NCBI GenBank assembly: GCA_946699065.1
Contig: CAMPDV010000130.1
Span: forward strand, 310,001-374,000
Direction: 5' to 3'
DNA from: Loxodes magnus
Lineage: Eukaryota > Ciliophora > Karyorelictea > Loxodida > Loxodidae
DNA length: 64,000 nucleotides
The position numbers and the translations under genes were made by a program. Under the pieces are notes generated by a model that searched no databases, had not been told where the DNA came from, and was given only the letters and a program-made list of their open reading frames with translations. Positions 35,817 through 47,398 of this stretch are shown in pieces. Position 1 is the first letter of the stretch. Every line of letters begins with the position of its first letter.

Positions 35817-36815
35817 TCATTTCACTACAAAATTTTTTTATTTTTAAATAAAATTAAAATTTTAAATCTACAAGCGAAGATAAAATTTTAGTCAAACTTT
35901 CTATATTTATGTTTTTGATCTTTATTTATAAATTTTAACTAAGATTTCTTATCTAAATTGTTTACTTTTTTTATATCATTTGCTTAATTTTGATTTATTA
36001 TTATTTCTTTTCGTAGTTTCTATTTGTATTTGAGATTTTATTTTTTCTTATCTTAAGCTGTATATTCTTCTTTATAAATTGTGTTAAATTCGTAAGCATG
36101 GCTTACTTAATTGCTTTAATTTACTGGCTTTTCTTAATTTTTCTAAGTTAACTATGCAAAATCATCCTTACTATTTTAAAATAAGCTTGTGATTCTAATT
36201 TTATCTTAGAAACTCTTAGTGATTCATATTAACTTTGCATTTCAATTAATCAACTCTAAATTTTATGATAGGCATTTAATCTTTAGCAATTATTTCCATT
36301 TTTTAAGTAGATTGAGATTTGTGTCTATTTAAGAACTTATCGATATCTTAGTCTATTTAAATAAATGTAAGATCGTTTTAGAATTGTATTTTTTAGCATA
36401 ATTCGCAGAATACATTTTTCATTTCTATTATTTTCCAAATTTTTTGTATGATTTTAATATCTAAGGCAATTCAATCTCTACCTTTATTTTTCGTTAGTTG
36501 TAAATGTGGATGTCTTCATATTTTGTAATAACAAATCAGTAAAAAATCCACTTATTCATATTTTCTTCTATTTCTATATGGTAATAGCTTAGTCAAGTTC
36601 TTACATACTATTTATTTGATAGTTTTATCTAATCTAGCTTCTATCAATGAAATGCCAATCTTATTCTTTTTTAAATATTATTTAAAATATCATATCACAG
36701 TTATTGGTACTCTTATTTAAAGAAAATAGCTTCTTATTTAAATTTAGAACTTATAGTTAGTTCTAGACATTTTCAAAAACTACTATGTAGTTATTAGAAA
36801 ATTCCTTCTTCTCAT
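35817..36815 (-). CDS. Unknown basic protein with a Cys-x2-Cys pair
   Basis: ATG at 36813-36815; the last in-frame TGA is 35817-35819, giving 332 residues. The frame keeps good composition for most of its length: Arg-Arg-Arg near the start, Phe-Cys-Glu-Leu-Cys in the middle, Lys/Gln-rich later. Several TGAs are read as Trp (for example Asp-Trp-Ile-Ala). No domain is recognised. It is divergent from the gene at 36847, with only about 31 bp between the starts. Confidence 0.5.
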
Positions 36816-36846
36816 TTATCTTAAATTTCAAATCAATATTATTCGC

Positions 36847-38400
36847 ATGAAATCAATTATGTATTACCTCGTAATTTTTGCTTTAGTAATTATATAAAAT
36901 CTTCTTATTCAAGAAAGGCTGCAAAAGCAATTGAAAAAAAGCGAGACAAATTTCGCTCATTAGTACTATACTGAAAATTATGGAAGGACTTTCATCTAAA
37001 GATTTATAAAATTCAGCAAAAGCGCATCTTTATACATTAAGCATAATGATATTCTCAAAAAGAGAAGAATAGGATTTTAATTCTGAGTAACGTAGCAGAT
37101 GATTAATCAATGTTAAAATGAAGGGAATGGATAAGCTTAGATGATTTCCATTCTTATTGATGTAGAGAATATAATTGATAATAATGGAATATTATACTTT
37201 TAAACATCTGAGAAGATTAAATATTCCGTCGGAATTTATTCTAACACATTAGTCTTTCAAATAATATGAGTCCTTCTTTTCTAATAGATGGATAACGATT
37301 TATAGACTTATAATAACATCAATGGAATTATGTAAGAGAATTCCCATGGTCCTTTGCCCTAATTTCTTTATTATGAAATAGTAATAAACATTTTTAGAAA
37401 AGAAACACTTAATTAGAAAATAATATGCTTAAATTAAAAACCTAAGAAATTGGAAGACGACAAAACATCAAAAAATTAATAAAAATGCTAGAAGTAAACA
37501 TGATTAGAAGAGAAAAAATCAAAATAATCGAAATTTTCATCATCGAATTAAGGTAAAAGACTACTAGGTAATTATGACAACTTATTATTAAACGAATAAA
37601 AAAATAAATGCGTTATGAATATTGCGACAAAATAAAGGGAAACTTAGCAAGCAAGCAAGAAGAGATTATTTATAACCTTTCGGAGAGAATAAGATAACTA
37701 ATGACAAACGTTGAGCAACTAAATGCAGGAATTATATACTTAAAAAAACAATTGTTCAAAATAAAGTCCTAACAAAAGAGATTTATCTTAAGATAGTTAA
37801 ATAGAGAAAGTTACAATTATTACTGAAGAAACTAAGGTTGATAATGTGACTAATTAATAGAATATTTAAATAGAAAATTAAAGAAATGAGATTACAAAAA
37901 GATTAGAAAAACTTGGGAGTTTTATTCTTCAAAGAAAAAAACAGAAAATCAAGAGTTTCTGATATTGAATTCTTCCCAGAATTTAGTAAAACATAGCTCA
38001 GGCTTTAAAAGACTTAAAAAAGAGAAATAAAGTATTTGAAGAGAATTTTCAAGATTTTATATAAATAATAATAATGTTTACATAAAAAGATCGTATAGAC
38101 CATAATGTGAACTAGGTTGAAGGTTAACCTTCTACTTAAAAGATGGACGAGAATCCAAATTTAATAAAAATGGATAGATGGAATTGGTTGAAATTAAAAG
38201 GAAAGTAAATAATTATTAAATATTTAGTTAATAATAATAAGAATAATTTTAATAAGAATTTTTTATAAAGGTCTGGGCAAATATCTTAATATTACCTTCC
38301 AGCTCTACATAGAGAATTTAATAGTTAATTGATAATGCAACATAGTTTCTTAATGGATTTTTCAGTAAATAAATACTATTAAAACAAAAAAAATGGTTGA
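36847..38400 (+). CDS. Unknown protein with N-terminal hydrophobic segment; stop supplied by a retroelement
   Basis: From ATG 36847 the frame stays open and coding-like for about 510 codons. The start is a signal- or anchor-like stretch (Tyr-Tyr-Leu-Val-Ile-Phe-Ala-Leu-Val-Ile-Ile). The middle has Ile-Leu-Ile-Asp-Val-Glu and Tyr-Ser-Val-Gly-Ile-Tyr segments; the C-terminal half is Gln/Lys-rich. No family is recognised. The gag-like element 38385-39353 entered the final codons. Removing it with one target copy gives Tyr-Tyr-Gln-Lys-TGA, so the ancestral stop lay directly after the insertion site. The present frame ends at TGA 38398-38400 inside the element, changing only the last few residues. 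Confidence 0.65.
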
Positions 38401-39353
38401 AGATTTCAAGTCAGACTTCTATACCACCTCTTCCTAAGCCAAAAAAGAAGGGAGGAAGCAAGAAACCAAGTCTTAATAATCTTAACAATCTTCTCTATCA
38501 CAACCTTAACCAACACTGAACTAACAACTTGGACTCTAACAAAACGAACGAAAGCCAACCTTGAAGAATATACACACGGAAACTCCAATCTCAAGCGAGA
38601 AACCGAGGAAATAGATGAAGTCTGTTCTCCACCAGGAGGTATCAGAGTTCAACCCTTCTGGCCAGATGAGCATGGAGTAGCTCATCAAAGTGGTACTGAA
38701 CCTACAGGAAGAGGTCAAGAGATTGAAGAAGGACAATGATATGCTGATGGCAAAGCTAGATCTAGCAGAAGGCATTGAATCAAGACTTATGTCCTAGGAA
38801 AGAGATCTTAACACTTTTTGGAATATCTCACAAAGTCAGACAAACGAATCCTAAAATTAGCTTTAGAAACAGACTGAACTGGATAACAGACTCGGAAAAG
38901 TAGAAGAGAAATTGTAAACTTTTAAGAAAGAGTAAAGCGAAACTGGAGTTATACAAATGGAAATCGAAGCCTAGAAAGAGCTAAAAAATCAAGGAAAATA
39001 ATTCAAAATAAAAAAGAAATGTTTCTGATGTGGAAACGTATGACATTTTTATCGGAAGTGTTAGAAATTCTAATAGAAATAAAGAAACTATTAGATAAAA
39101 GAACAACAAAAGAAGAAAAAAGAAGAAGCAAGGGTGAAAAGAATGTATTACCACCCGGATGGTTCAATATACAAGATTAAGATGGAACTAAGGCAAGTTA
39201 AAAGAGGGAAAACCTGGAAAAATCCGAGTTCCCAATCTCGCTAAAATTGGGCGACCGAACTTTTATATTTAACAGCAGGGAGCATGAACTGCTGTATTCC
39301 TGACAGGGTTGGAAATCCCTAAAACGGAAAACTTAAAATTAATATTATTATTA
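38385..39353 (+). mobile_element. ORF1-only (gag-like) retroelement with perfect 15-bp target duplication
   Basis: Second near-identical copy of the 21.3-kb element. TAAATACTATTAAAA occurs at 38370-38384 and 39354-39368. The ORF starts at ATG 38615 (the upstream ATG of the other copy is ACG here). It runs through a Lys/Glu/Leu coiled coil to a complete CCHC knuckle, Cys-Phe-Trp-Cys-Gly-Asn-Val-Trp-His-Phe-Tyr-Arg-Lys-Cys, with both Trp as TGA. A Tyr-Tyr-His-Pro-Asp-Gly block follows. No further in-frame TGA lies inside the element, so the normal C-terminus is unclear. Confidence 0.85.
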
Positions 39354-39369
39354 TAAATACTATTAAAAG

Positions 39370-39790
39370 TGAAACAATCCTGAACGGTACCAGCTTTTCC
39401 TTCTCTAATTTTTGAGTTAAAAAATTTTCTTTTATAATATTAAATAGTCTGACTACAAAGCACTATTCAAGTATTGCGCCTACTTTCTTGCTCTGATCTA
39501 TTACTTTCTTCGTTTTTTATTTTTAATTAAGTAGATTTCTTACCAGTAATTTTTTTTATACTAGACTTTATGGATATTAATGCTAATCACTCTCACAAGT
39601 GTAACATTTCTCTTTATCTTTAAATTTTATTTTTTGAGAGGAGTCTGTAAAGATACTATATATGTAGTTTCCTTCATTTTCATTGGTGCTGCATAGAGTA
39701 CGTTTTTCTGCAAAAATGTCGCAAGTCAGAGTTTCAACTCTCTATTATGATATAAAAGATTCAAATTTAAAATCTAATTCAAGAAACCAG
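39370..39790 (-). mobile_element. Gag-like fragment with partly degraded zinc knuckle
   Basis: The minus frame shows Glu-Lys-Cys-Tyr-Thr-Cys-Glu-Ser-Asp-Gln-His with Ser where the last Cys is expected, then Lys/Gln-rich sequence. It directly abuts the 15-bp target duplication of the neighbouring element. Confidence 0.45.
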
Positions 39791-39805
39791 TCAAATCCCT
39801 ATTAA

Positions 39806-40100
39806 AAAAATGTTATTATAGAGTGCGTAGCCTTACAATAGGGCGCATCTATTTAAAAAAGTCAATTTATAATTCTCATTATTCTCCAATATTCCCTTAG
39901 CATTCTCTCTTCTATTTGTGGGCAAGCTTGCGGTTCAAAATCTCCAAAGCACAAGACGCTAACAGGCGATTACAAGTAGATTTCCAACCCATGATGAAGA
40001 GATTAATCAGATCCAACATTTAGAAAAGGTTGCTTCACAGTCAGTTCATCTCTGAAGAATTCTTCTCATGACCTTAAAAGGTAAGGATCACCTTATTTAA
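39806..40100 (-). mobile_element. Short element with the shared 3' tail, minus orientation
   Basis: The reverse complement ends GATGCGCC...GCTACGCACTCTATAATA, the same tail as family A/B elements. The body to about 40.1 kb is GC-richer and coding-like, and may be related to family B. Boundaries approximate. Confidence 0.45.
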
Positions 40101-40129
40101 ATTAAAAAATGTAATATATTTGAAAAATT

Positions 40130-42170
40130 TTCCGATGTTTAAGGAATACTAGAAGCTAAAGGAATCTTCTTTTACAAGGTTTGACTTTTTTTCTTCTCTT
40201 CTTAAAGGAAATTAAAAGAAATAAAAAATGGAAACTGAAGTAACATAAAAATATCAATATATGAATCTTAGAAGTTGAAAGACCTAAAAGAAAAAAATTG
40301 ATTTTAAAATTCTAAAAGCTCTTAGAAAGAAATCTTATTACTATTCAGCTTAGTATTACACTAAGAATGTAAGAAGTTCTGAAATTTGATGAAGATAAGG
40401 GAATAAAAATTATGAATAACTGGATTTACTATAATGTAGAATATTGTGAAAAATAATTATAATAAATCGGATAATAATGGGTAGAAAAAAATCTACCCAA
40501 AGTAGACTGGACGCAAAAAAAAAGAGTTAGAAAGATTTCGGAATTCTTGAATTTTAGTATATAATCAAAAATAATAAAAAAAGATAAAAATTTAAAATAA
40601 CTTTATAGAAGGGATTAAAAATTATATACTAAAAATATTTCAAAATTTAACAAAAAAAGGGATATATGAGAGGCAAAATTTAAGAAAATAAAAATTTTAT
40701 AAAAACCGATAATTTATTAATAATTTTCTTTAAAAAGATAAATTATGACCAAAAAATTATATATATATATATATAAAATAAAATGCATAGAGAGGTATCA
40801 TTGGATATTAATTTTCAGACTACAAGAAAGTAAAAATTATTAAAAAAAAGTTAATCAATTTTTTTATGAATTTATTGAATTATGACAAAAAATATAATTA
40901 AATGATACAAAAAAAATGAATTTAATAAATAAAAATTTTTCAAAAGCAAGTATTATGTTTTTATATGGAATAAAATTATTTAATACAACAATTTCAATTT
41001 TGCCAAAAAATGTAAAAAAGGAATAAAAGTTTTGAGAAAAAATTAGTTTAATATCAATTTCTTATGCTTTAAAAATTAAATTGTCTGTATTTATAATAAT
41101 TAAATTTATATTTGCTCATTTTATTTATAACTTTTCTTCCTTTTTAAAGTTTATAAATTAAAATTTGTATCTTGAAGATATTAATTTGATGCTTAATACA
41201 AAAATGGCTAAAATTAGTAAATCGCATGTTTTAAATTAAAATTTATTTGTAAATAAATTGACTTTTTATTTTTTAAAGTTAATTTAAGAATCGCTTTTGG
41301 AATAAATAGTTAATTTAACTTTAAATTAAAAAAAAATTAGAAAAACAGGGTTTAGCAATCCAAACTTTACTAAAAGATTTATTTATGAATTGATATATTT
41401 AAACTCGAAACATATCATAGCTTATTCCAATTTTACTGTAATTTTTATAATAAGAAGACTTTAATTATTTTATTTTTAGTAAAATAAGATATTATATAAT
41501 TATTAAGATATTAGGTACAGAGAAGTAGGATGTAATTAGCAAAACCTAACTCGTAGAACAAGCCAAAGGAATGTTTAGAAAGTTAACTAAATGATTGTAA
41601 AAAACTTTTTATTAAACTTCAATCATAGAAATTTTATTTAATCAGTTAATAAAAAAATTCATAAAAATAACTAATTTTTATGATTTTAAGAAGCTTAATA
41701 TTTTCTCTGAATTAAGATAATAAAAATACTATTTATTTTTAATTTTTTAATTGAAACTCTTCTGTAATTTAATCCTAATTCTATTGTTAATACTTTTCGT
41801 TTGCTTAATAGAAAATTAAATAAATGGAATATTTCAAACATCTCAATTTTTCTAGAAACTAAAAAATTAAAAAATCCATGAAAAAATGATATTCTTCTTT
41901 AATTTTTTTCCTCTTAAAGCTAAAAAAAATATTTGTTAGTTTCAAAACTGAAATTTTTTCTAAGCTATAAAATATCTAAAAATCTAAAATCTTTTTTTTA
42001 ATATAAAAGATGTTTAAATAAAGATTCAAAAATTCTAATAAATTTTAAAGTTTTTAAATTTAATCAAATGTAAAATTTTATTTTTCAGAATTAAAATTAT
42101 TTTTTCAATGTTTTTTATAATAGAAACTAGAAAAAGGATGAGAAAATCTAAATAATTTTGACATTAAAAG
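40130..42170. other. AT-rich intergenic stretch with a short AT microsatellite
   Basis: No coding-like frame. An (AT)n run lies at about 40757-40776. The segment 42180-42560 has a weak plus-strand frame that I do not call. Confidence 0.5.
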
Positions 42171-42587
42171 GGGGAATGAAATGAGAAATCTAAATCTTCA
42201 ATATTTATTTGAAAGAGATAGGTTAACGAGAATTAAGAATTGAACATATAATCAAATATGTTTTACTGCAAAGATATGAATAAAGGGTATAATAATCTAA
42301 ATTTAATTTATTAGAAGAAAGATAAAATATTGATTAGAGACTAAATTAATAAAATAAAGCTTTTTTCATCTTAAGAATTAAAAATAATCTTATATATTTA
42401 TTATAAGTGTAAATTACAGATAAAGTGTTATCAATTGTAATAAGAAAATTAAACTAAATAAGAAACAATAATAAATAAGTATCATATAAAATTCAAATAA
42501 AATATTGTATTTTAATTTATCTGTCATCCACAAATCTATTTTTAATGACTTTCAAATAAGTTGTAATAATAAAGCTAATTAATAGAG

Positions 42588-43210
42588 TCATCCCATTTCT
42601 TCATAATGCTAATAGGTAGTGTTTAAATATAATTTTCTTATTTATAAGCAGCTTCTTCGTATTTTAAATCAAAAATTCAATAATCATCTTCATATTATTT
42701 TTGTAATTTTTCCACAAGATTGGAATGTCATAATTAAATGAAAAAAGTAATTGCAGGAATAATAATCTTAAGCTATTTTTCTAAAAAAAATTCAAATTAA
42801 TTTTCTTGTCTCAGCTAGATTAAGATTCTCAATCTATATTTCCGCATAAAAGACTTGAGAATATTGACTTGTTACTTCAGAGATAGTCTATTTCAGCTTA
42901 TATAAAATATAAAATTAAAAATTTTCCATCTATCCTAAAGATTATTGATTTCATTCTCAATCATATTCCTAAGAAAAAAAATTTGGTACTAACTTGTAAA
43001 TCTAATTTTTCAGAAGATAGGCTTTATAAACACATATTGTTGCCTTTTAAATTCCATTTATTAGCAGCTTTAAAATTGTTCTCAAATAAAAGGCGATTTT
43101 ACTTTTATTTCTAGATAAGATTACTTCATTTGATATCTTTACTTTAAGAAAATCTTAGTTGACTTTCAGTTCAGGTATATTTTTTTTAAGAGTCTTAAAA
43201 CTAAAAGTAT
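42588..43210 (-). CDS. Alba-like nucleic-acid-binding protein (tentative), 5' end unresolved
   Basis: The minus frame ending at TGA 42588-42590 (Glu-Glu-Met-Gly-stop) is open for about 200 codons. Near its start Val-Lys-Ile-Ser-Asn-Glu, then Ile-Ala-Phe-Tyr-Leu-Arg-Thr-Ile-Leu-Lys-Leu-Leu, then a Val-Tyr-Lys-Ala-Tyr stretch follows the spacing of Alba domains (strand, helix, strand, helix). Alba proteins bind DNA or RNA. No ATG occurs at the right place, so a first exon probably lies upstream of about 43.2 kb. The assignment rests on pattern only. Confidence 0.4.
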
Positions 43211-43292
43211 CGCAAAATAATTGAATAACAAGTTAAGCGCTCTTACCCTTTAACTAAAAACAAAATTAGAAGTGACTAAAAAAGTTAAAGAG

Positions 43293-43706
43293 ATGATGCA
43301 TTCAATGAGAATAAACGAATTAAGTAAGTTGTACAGTTACTGAAAATTGATAAAGAAATAGCCTAAATTATTTTCATAATAAATAGGTAGATTTATTACA
43401 CTACTAGTAGCTTAGTATAAGTTGGCTAGCAATCAGAATAGCAGGGTTCCAGATTATAAAATTGAGAATTATTAAAGAAAATTATTTAAATTAAGAAAGA
43501 AAACTTGGATAATAAATTTAAAATAAAGATCTAAAGCTTTCAAATATTTAGATTAGGCCAAATCGTTAAGCATTAATATTGAGATTGATTAATAGAACGA
43601 AATATTTGATTAAGAAAAAGAATTTTAATTATATGCGACAGATAAGTCTTAGAAAGTTGAAATTTATTTTTGTAAGATGCGGAAAAAATAAATTAGAATA
43701 AGATAA
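43293..43706 (+). CDS. Unknown Lys/Gln-rich protein, first exon(s)
   Basis: From ATG 43293 the frame has strong coding character (Arg-Ile-Asn-Glu-Leu-Ser-Lys-Leu-Tyr, later Asp-Gln-Ala-Lys-Ser-Leu-Ser). The frame is also open upstream to about 43.2 kb, so the true start may be earlier. GTAAAAATT at 43707 looks like a splice donor; coding-like sequence continues in the next few hundred bases, but I could not join it. Convergent with the MORN gene ending at 44048. Confidence 0.4.
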
Positions 43707-44047
43707 GTAAAAATTTTTAGTTTTTTAGATTTTTTTAATCAAGGAGAACAAAATCAAAAAGTAGAAAAAGAATAAGTTCAATAGATGAAAGGCATGTATC
43801 GAGTTTTTATATTACTATAATTGCATTACATAAAAGCTAATCTAGAAAACTTGATATATTTAGAATTAATAAAAATAAAGCAAAAGCTTTATTTTAAATC
43901 TTAGAAAAAGGTTAGTGCTAAAAAAATTATAAATTAAAATAGGAATCTTTTATTGAGTAAATTAGCTAGTGATTTAGTTAGAACTTATAAACTTTTAACA
44001 AATCTTTTAATGCTTTTAATGGTTTTAAATATTTATAAAATTTTTTA

Positions 44048-46047
44048 TCATTTTGCTACTCCATGCTACCAAATCTACTTTTCTACAGTTCCATCTTAGC
44101 CCGTAAAAGTTATCTATCCATCCAGCTTTCCGTTAAGTCATTTTCCTTCCCATTTGTTTCCTTTTGAATCAATTCAAGTTCCTTATCCTTGTCTCTAATC
44201 GTTTTCATATTATCCATCATAAATATCTCCATTCTTATAATAAAATTTTCCTTTTCCATATTTATGATCTTCAATTCATTTTCCTTCATATCTATTTCCA
44301 TTTTTATACTCGAATTTTCCAAATCCATTTTTTTAATCTTCATATCAATCTCCTTCATATTTATCTCCATTATGATACGTTTAAACTCCATATCCATTTT
44401 TTTGATTTTTGAACCACTCTCCTTCATAAGAATCTCCATTAGAGTAATTTTAAATACCCTTTCCTTGCTTTTTATCATAATAAAAATCTCCTTCATATTT
44501 ATCTTTGTTATGATACGTTTAAACTCCTTGTCCATATCTCATGTTGTTATAGAACGATCCTATATACTTATCTCCTTTTTATGCTCCTGATTATCATATA
44601 AAAATTCCGTTACCTTAAAAATTATCACTAATAAAATTCCCTTCATATCTATTGCCGTTTTTATATGAATAAACTCCATATCCATTTTTTTAATTGTTAA
44701 TTCATTCTCCATTATAAGAATCTCCATTAGAGTAGTTATATATTCCTTTTCCTTATATTGTGTCGTTAATAAAATTTCCTGCATATCTATCTCCATTTTT
44801 ATAGAAATAAACACCATATCCCTGCTTAATATCGTTATAATACAATCCTGTAAATTAATCTCCTTTTTATGCTCCTGCTTATTATTTAAAAGTTCCGTTT
44901 CCTTGCTTTTTATCATTAACGAAATTTCCTTCATATCTATTTCCGTTTTTATAGTTATAAACTCCATATCCATTTTTTTTATTATTAGACCATTCTCCGT
45001 TGTAAGAATCGCCATTAACGTAGTTTTAACTACCTTTTCCTTATTTCATGTTGTTAATAAAATTTCCTTTGTATTTTTCTCCGTTATGAAGCGAATATAT
45101 ACCATATCCTTATTTCATATCGTTATAATATGATCCTTTATACTTATCTCCTTTTTGAACTCCTGATTATCATATAAAAGTTCCGTCTCCTTACTTTTTA
45201 TCATTTTCGAAGTTACCTTCATATCTATCGCCGTTTTTATATGAATAAACTCCATATCCATTTTTTTAATTATTAATTCATTCTCCATTATAAGAATCTC
45301 CATTAGAGTAGCTATATAATCCTTATCCTTACATTTTATCATTTACGAATATTCCTAAAAATGAATCTCCATTCTAAAATAAAATGGATCCTTTTCCATT
45401 TTTTTTATCATTAGAAAATTATCCTGAATAAAAGTCTCCATTTGCATAAATAAAAACTCCTTTTCCTTGCTTTTCATCATTAACGAAGTTTCCTTCATAT
45501 CTATCACCGTTTTTGTATTAATAAATTCCATATCCATTTTTTTAATTATTAGACCACTCTCCTTTGTAAGAGTCACCATTACTATATTTATAAGTATCCT
45601 TTTCCTGTAACGGGTTTTTTTATTAAGCTTATTCTTAAGATTCTTGATTTAAAAATTTGAAGTTTTATGTTTAGTTGGCTTACTATTTTTATTACCAATT
45701 TCGATTATTGATTTCGTTTTTGAATTGAGAAGCATCTATGCTATTTTATCTCTAATATTTGAAAAAGTAATAAATTAATATTAATATGATAGCCAAAATT
45801 AATAATATTATTAAAATTATTTTAAGTACTGCAAAAATCTAATCTTAGTTTTTTTTTTAATTAATTATATCAAAACCAACTTTTTAAGTAGAATTTTTTA
45901 TTTATCCTTAATTTTACTAAATTTATGACTTATTTTCTTCAATTCCTGTACCAACTATTTTTTTTTCCTCTTCTTATTCAGATCCTTATTATCGGTTAGG
46001 TTATTAATTAGTCTCATATGTTTAATTTTAACCTTAGCTAGATTCAT
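44048..46047 (-). CDS. Membrane-anchored MORN-repeat protein (about 653 residues, one predicted intron)
   Basis: Exon 1 from ATG 46047 encodes about 57 mainly Lys-rich residues. A 38-nt GT...AG intron (45839-45876, CTAAG before the acceptor) leads to exon 2, which opens with a Leu/Ile-rich membrane segment (Ile-Leu-Leu-Ile-Leu-Ala-Ile-Ile-Leu), then a Gln/Asn-rich linker. Many MORN repeats follow: Gly-Asp-Arg-Tyr-Glu-Gly-Asn-Phe, then Lys-Gln-Gly-Lys-Gly. The basic N-terminus and single segment suggest type II topology with repeats on the far side. The end is Trp-Gln-His-Gly-Val-Ala-Lys-TGA-TAA, matching the other two anchored MORN genes. Trp in Gly-Glu-Trp-Ile-Asn is TGA. The repeat region is certain; intron and exon 1 are inferred. 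Confidence 0.8.
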
Positions 46048-46261
46048 TTTAGGGTATAACTTTGAATTTATTGTTTTTTTCTACTTCAGGAAGGAAATTG
46101 TAGGACATTTCTAAATAAAATTTAAATTAAAAATATGAATTTTAATTAAAATTTAAAAAGCAAAAGAAAAAAAAATTTAATTTTAATTTTTTTAAGAATT
46201 TCAAAATAAATTTTCTTGATTCTAATCTGAAAATTATTTAAATTAAGCAATTTATAATAAT

Positions 46262-46660
46262 AGATTGAAATTATTTCTCCTTTTATAAGATCATCACGTT
46301 TTAGTTAAATCTCCTTATATTGTCGTTTATGAAATTTTTCTTGCTGTTTTCTTAGTTGTTATAGGCTTTTTTTATTCCCCTTTTCTTTCTCTTTTATAAT
46401 TGAGCATTTTAAAGTTTCTTTTTTGCATTTTACTAGCTTTTATATTGTTTGGCTTTGTTAATGATTCATGTAATTCGTTCCTTGATACAGCTTTCTTCTA
46501 TAAGTTATGCCTTCTTGCGAGTGGATATACTTTACTACATTTACTTCAAATCATTTTTCTCTATTATTTACTTTTTTCTAAAATTATCAGCACTATCTAA
46601 CTTAGAGTCCTTTCCTTTTACAAAATCAACATCTAATATATTTCGCTGATTATAGGTGAT
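46262..46660 (-). mobile_element. Gag-like fragment, knuckle His mutated
   Basis: The minus frame reads Arg-Cys-Trp-Phe-Cys-Lys-Arg-Lys-Gly-Leu-Gln-Val-Arg-Gln-Cys, a CCHC knuckle whose His is Leu (CTC) and whose first Trp is TGA. About 100 Lys/Gln-rich residues follow. It resembles the intact knuckle at 62.7-63.07 kb. Confidence 0.55.
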
Positions 46661-46714
46661 AAATAAATTTTATTCTTTCTTAATGTCCATAATATCATCA
46701 TTTATTTAATAATA

Positions 46715-47010
46715 AAAAAAAGATGAGGAAAGCTGAGATTGACCTTTTGGATTAAATTTTCTGGTTTTATGACTAGGAACAAGTTCCTTTCCCGTCGCTA
46801 AGAAAGCCCCTGGTCAAAATCATTTTCTGAAGGGAACACAGTCTTTTAGATTATCCACTCTTGTTAGGGGCTTGAAGCCTGGCTGCTCATAGCGATGGAG
46901 TTTCCTAGCAGCTGTGTATGGAACACAATAAGATATCCCGGATATTCCTTAAAAAGAGAGCGTCGGGTCGTCTAATCGGAAAGGAGTTTCCGGTCCCAAA
47001 ACTCTTTTAG
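46715..47010 (+). other. GC-rich structured element, possible ncRNA or short retroelement
   Basis: A ~300-bp island far richer in G+C than its flanks. Its 3' end can fold: AAAGAG pairs with CTCTTT, GGG with CCC, and CGGAAA-GGAG-TTTCCG forms a 6-bp hairpin (about 46955-47005). It is followed by TTAATTAATTAA. No coding frame was identified and no Pol III boxes were recognised. Confidence 0.5.
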
Positions 47011-47398
47011 TTACAATTAATTAATTAACTTAAATAAATACTCTTGGAAAAATAAAAATTAATTGTTTTTAATTATGTCAATGAGGTCAAAATCTTCTTT
47101 TATGTTTCATTGTATTTAAGACCTTTAATTTGGTTCAGTTTATATTTTTTTCCAAAATAATCAAATTTTTTTGCATGATTTAACTAACTTTTTTATAAAT
47201 GAAATAATCTCTTTGTTTAACCTTTTTAATGCATTTCTGATTTTGATGGAAATAAATAATTTTGTGTATCTTAATTTTAAATAAATTACTTGGACCAAAC
47301 CCTTGATATATAAATCAATTTAAAATTTATTTTCTTTTTATAATGTAAATACTCATAATTCAAATTTATAAAAACCACTAACCAATTTAGTAGAAAAA

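Noticed and set aside
44189-44590. Long standard-code ORFs opposite the MORN genes (also 30579-31049, 44110-44535, 7298-7783).
   Set aside because: They are out-of-frame or antisense shadows of MORN repeats, as shown by their Ile/Met/Lys periodicity and the intact repeat in the true frame.
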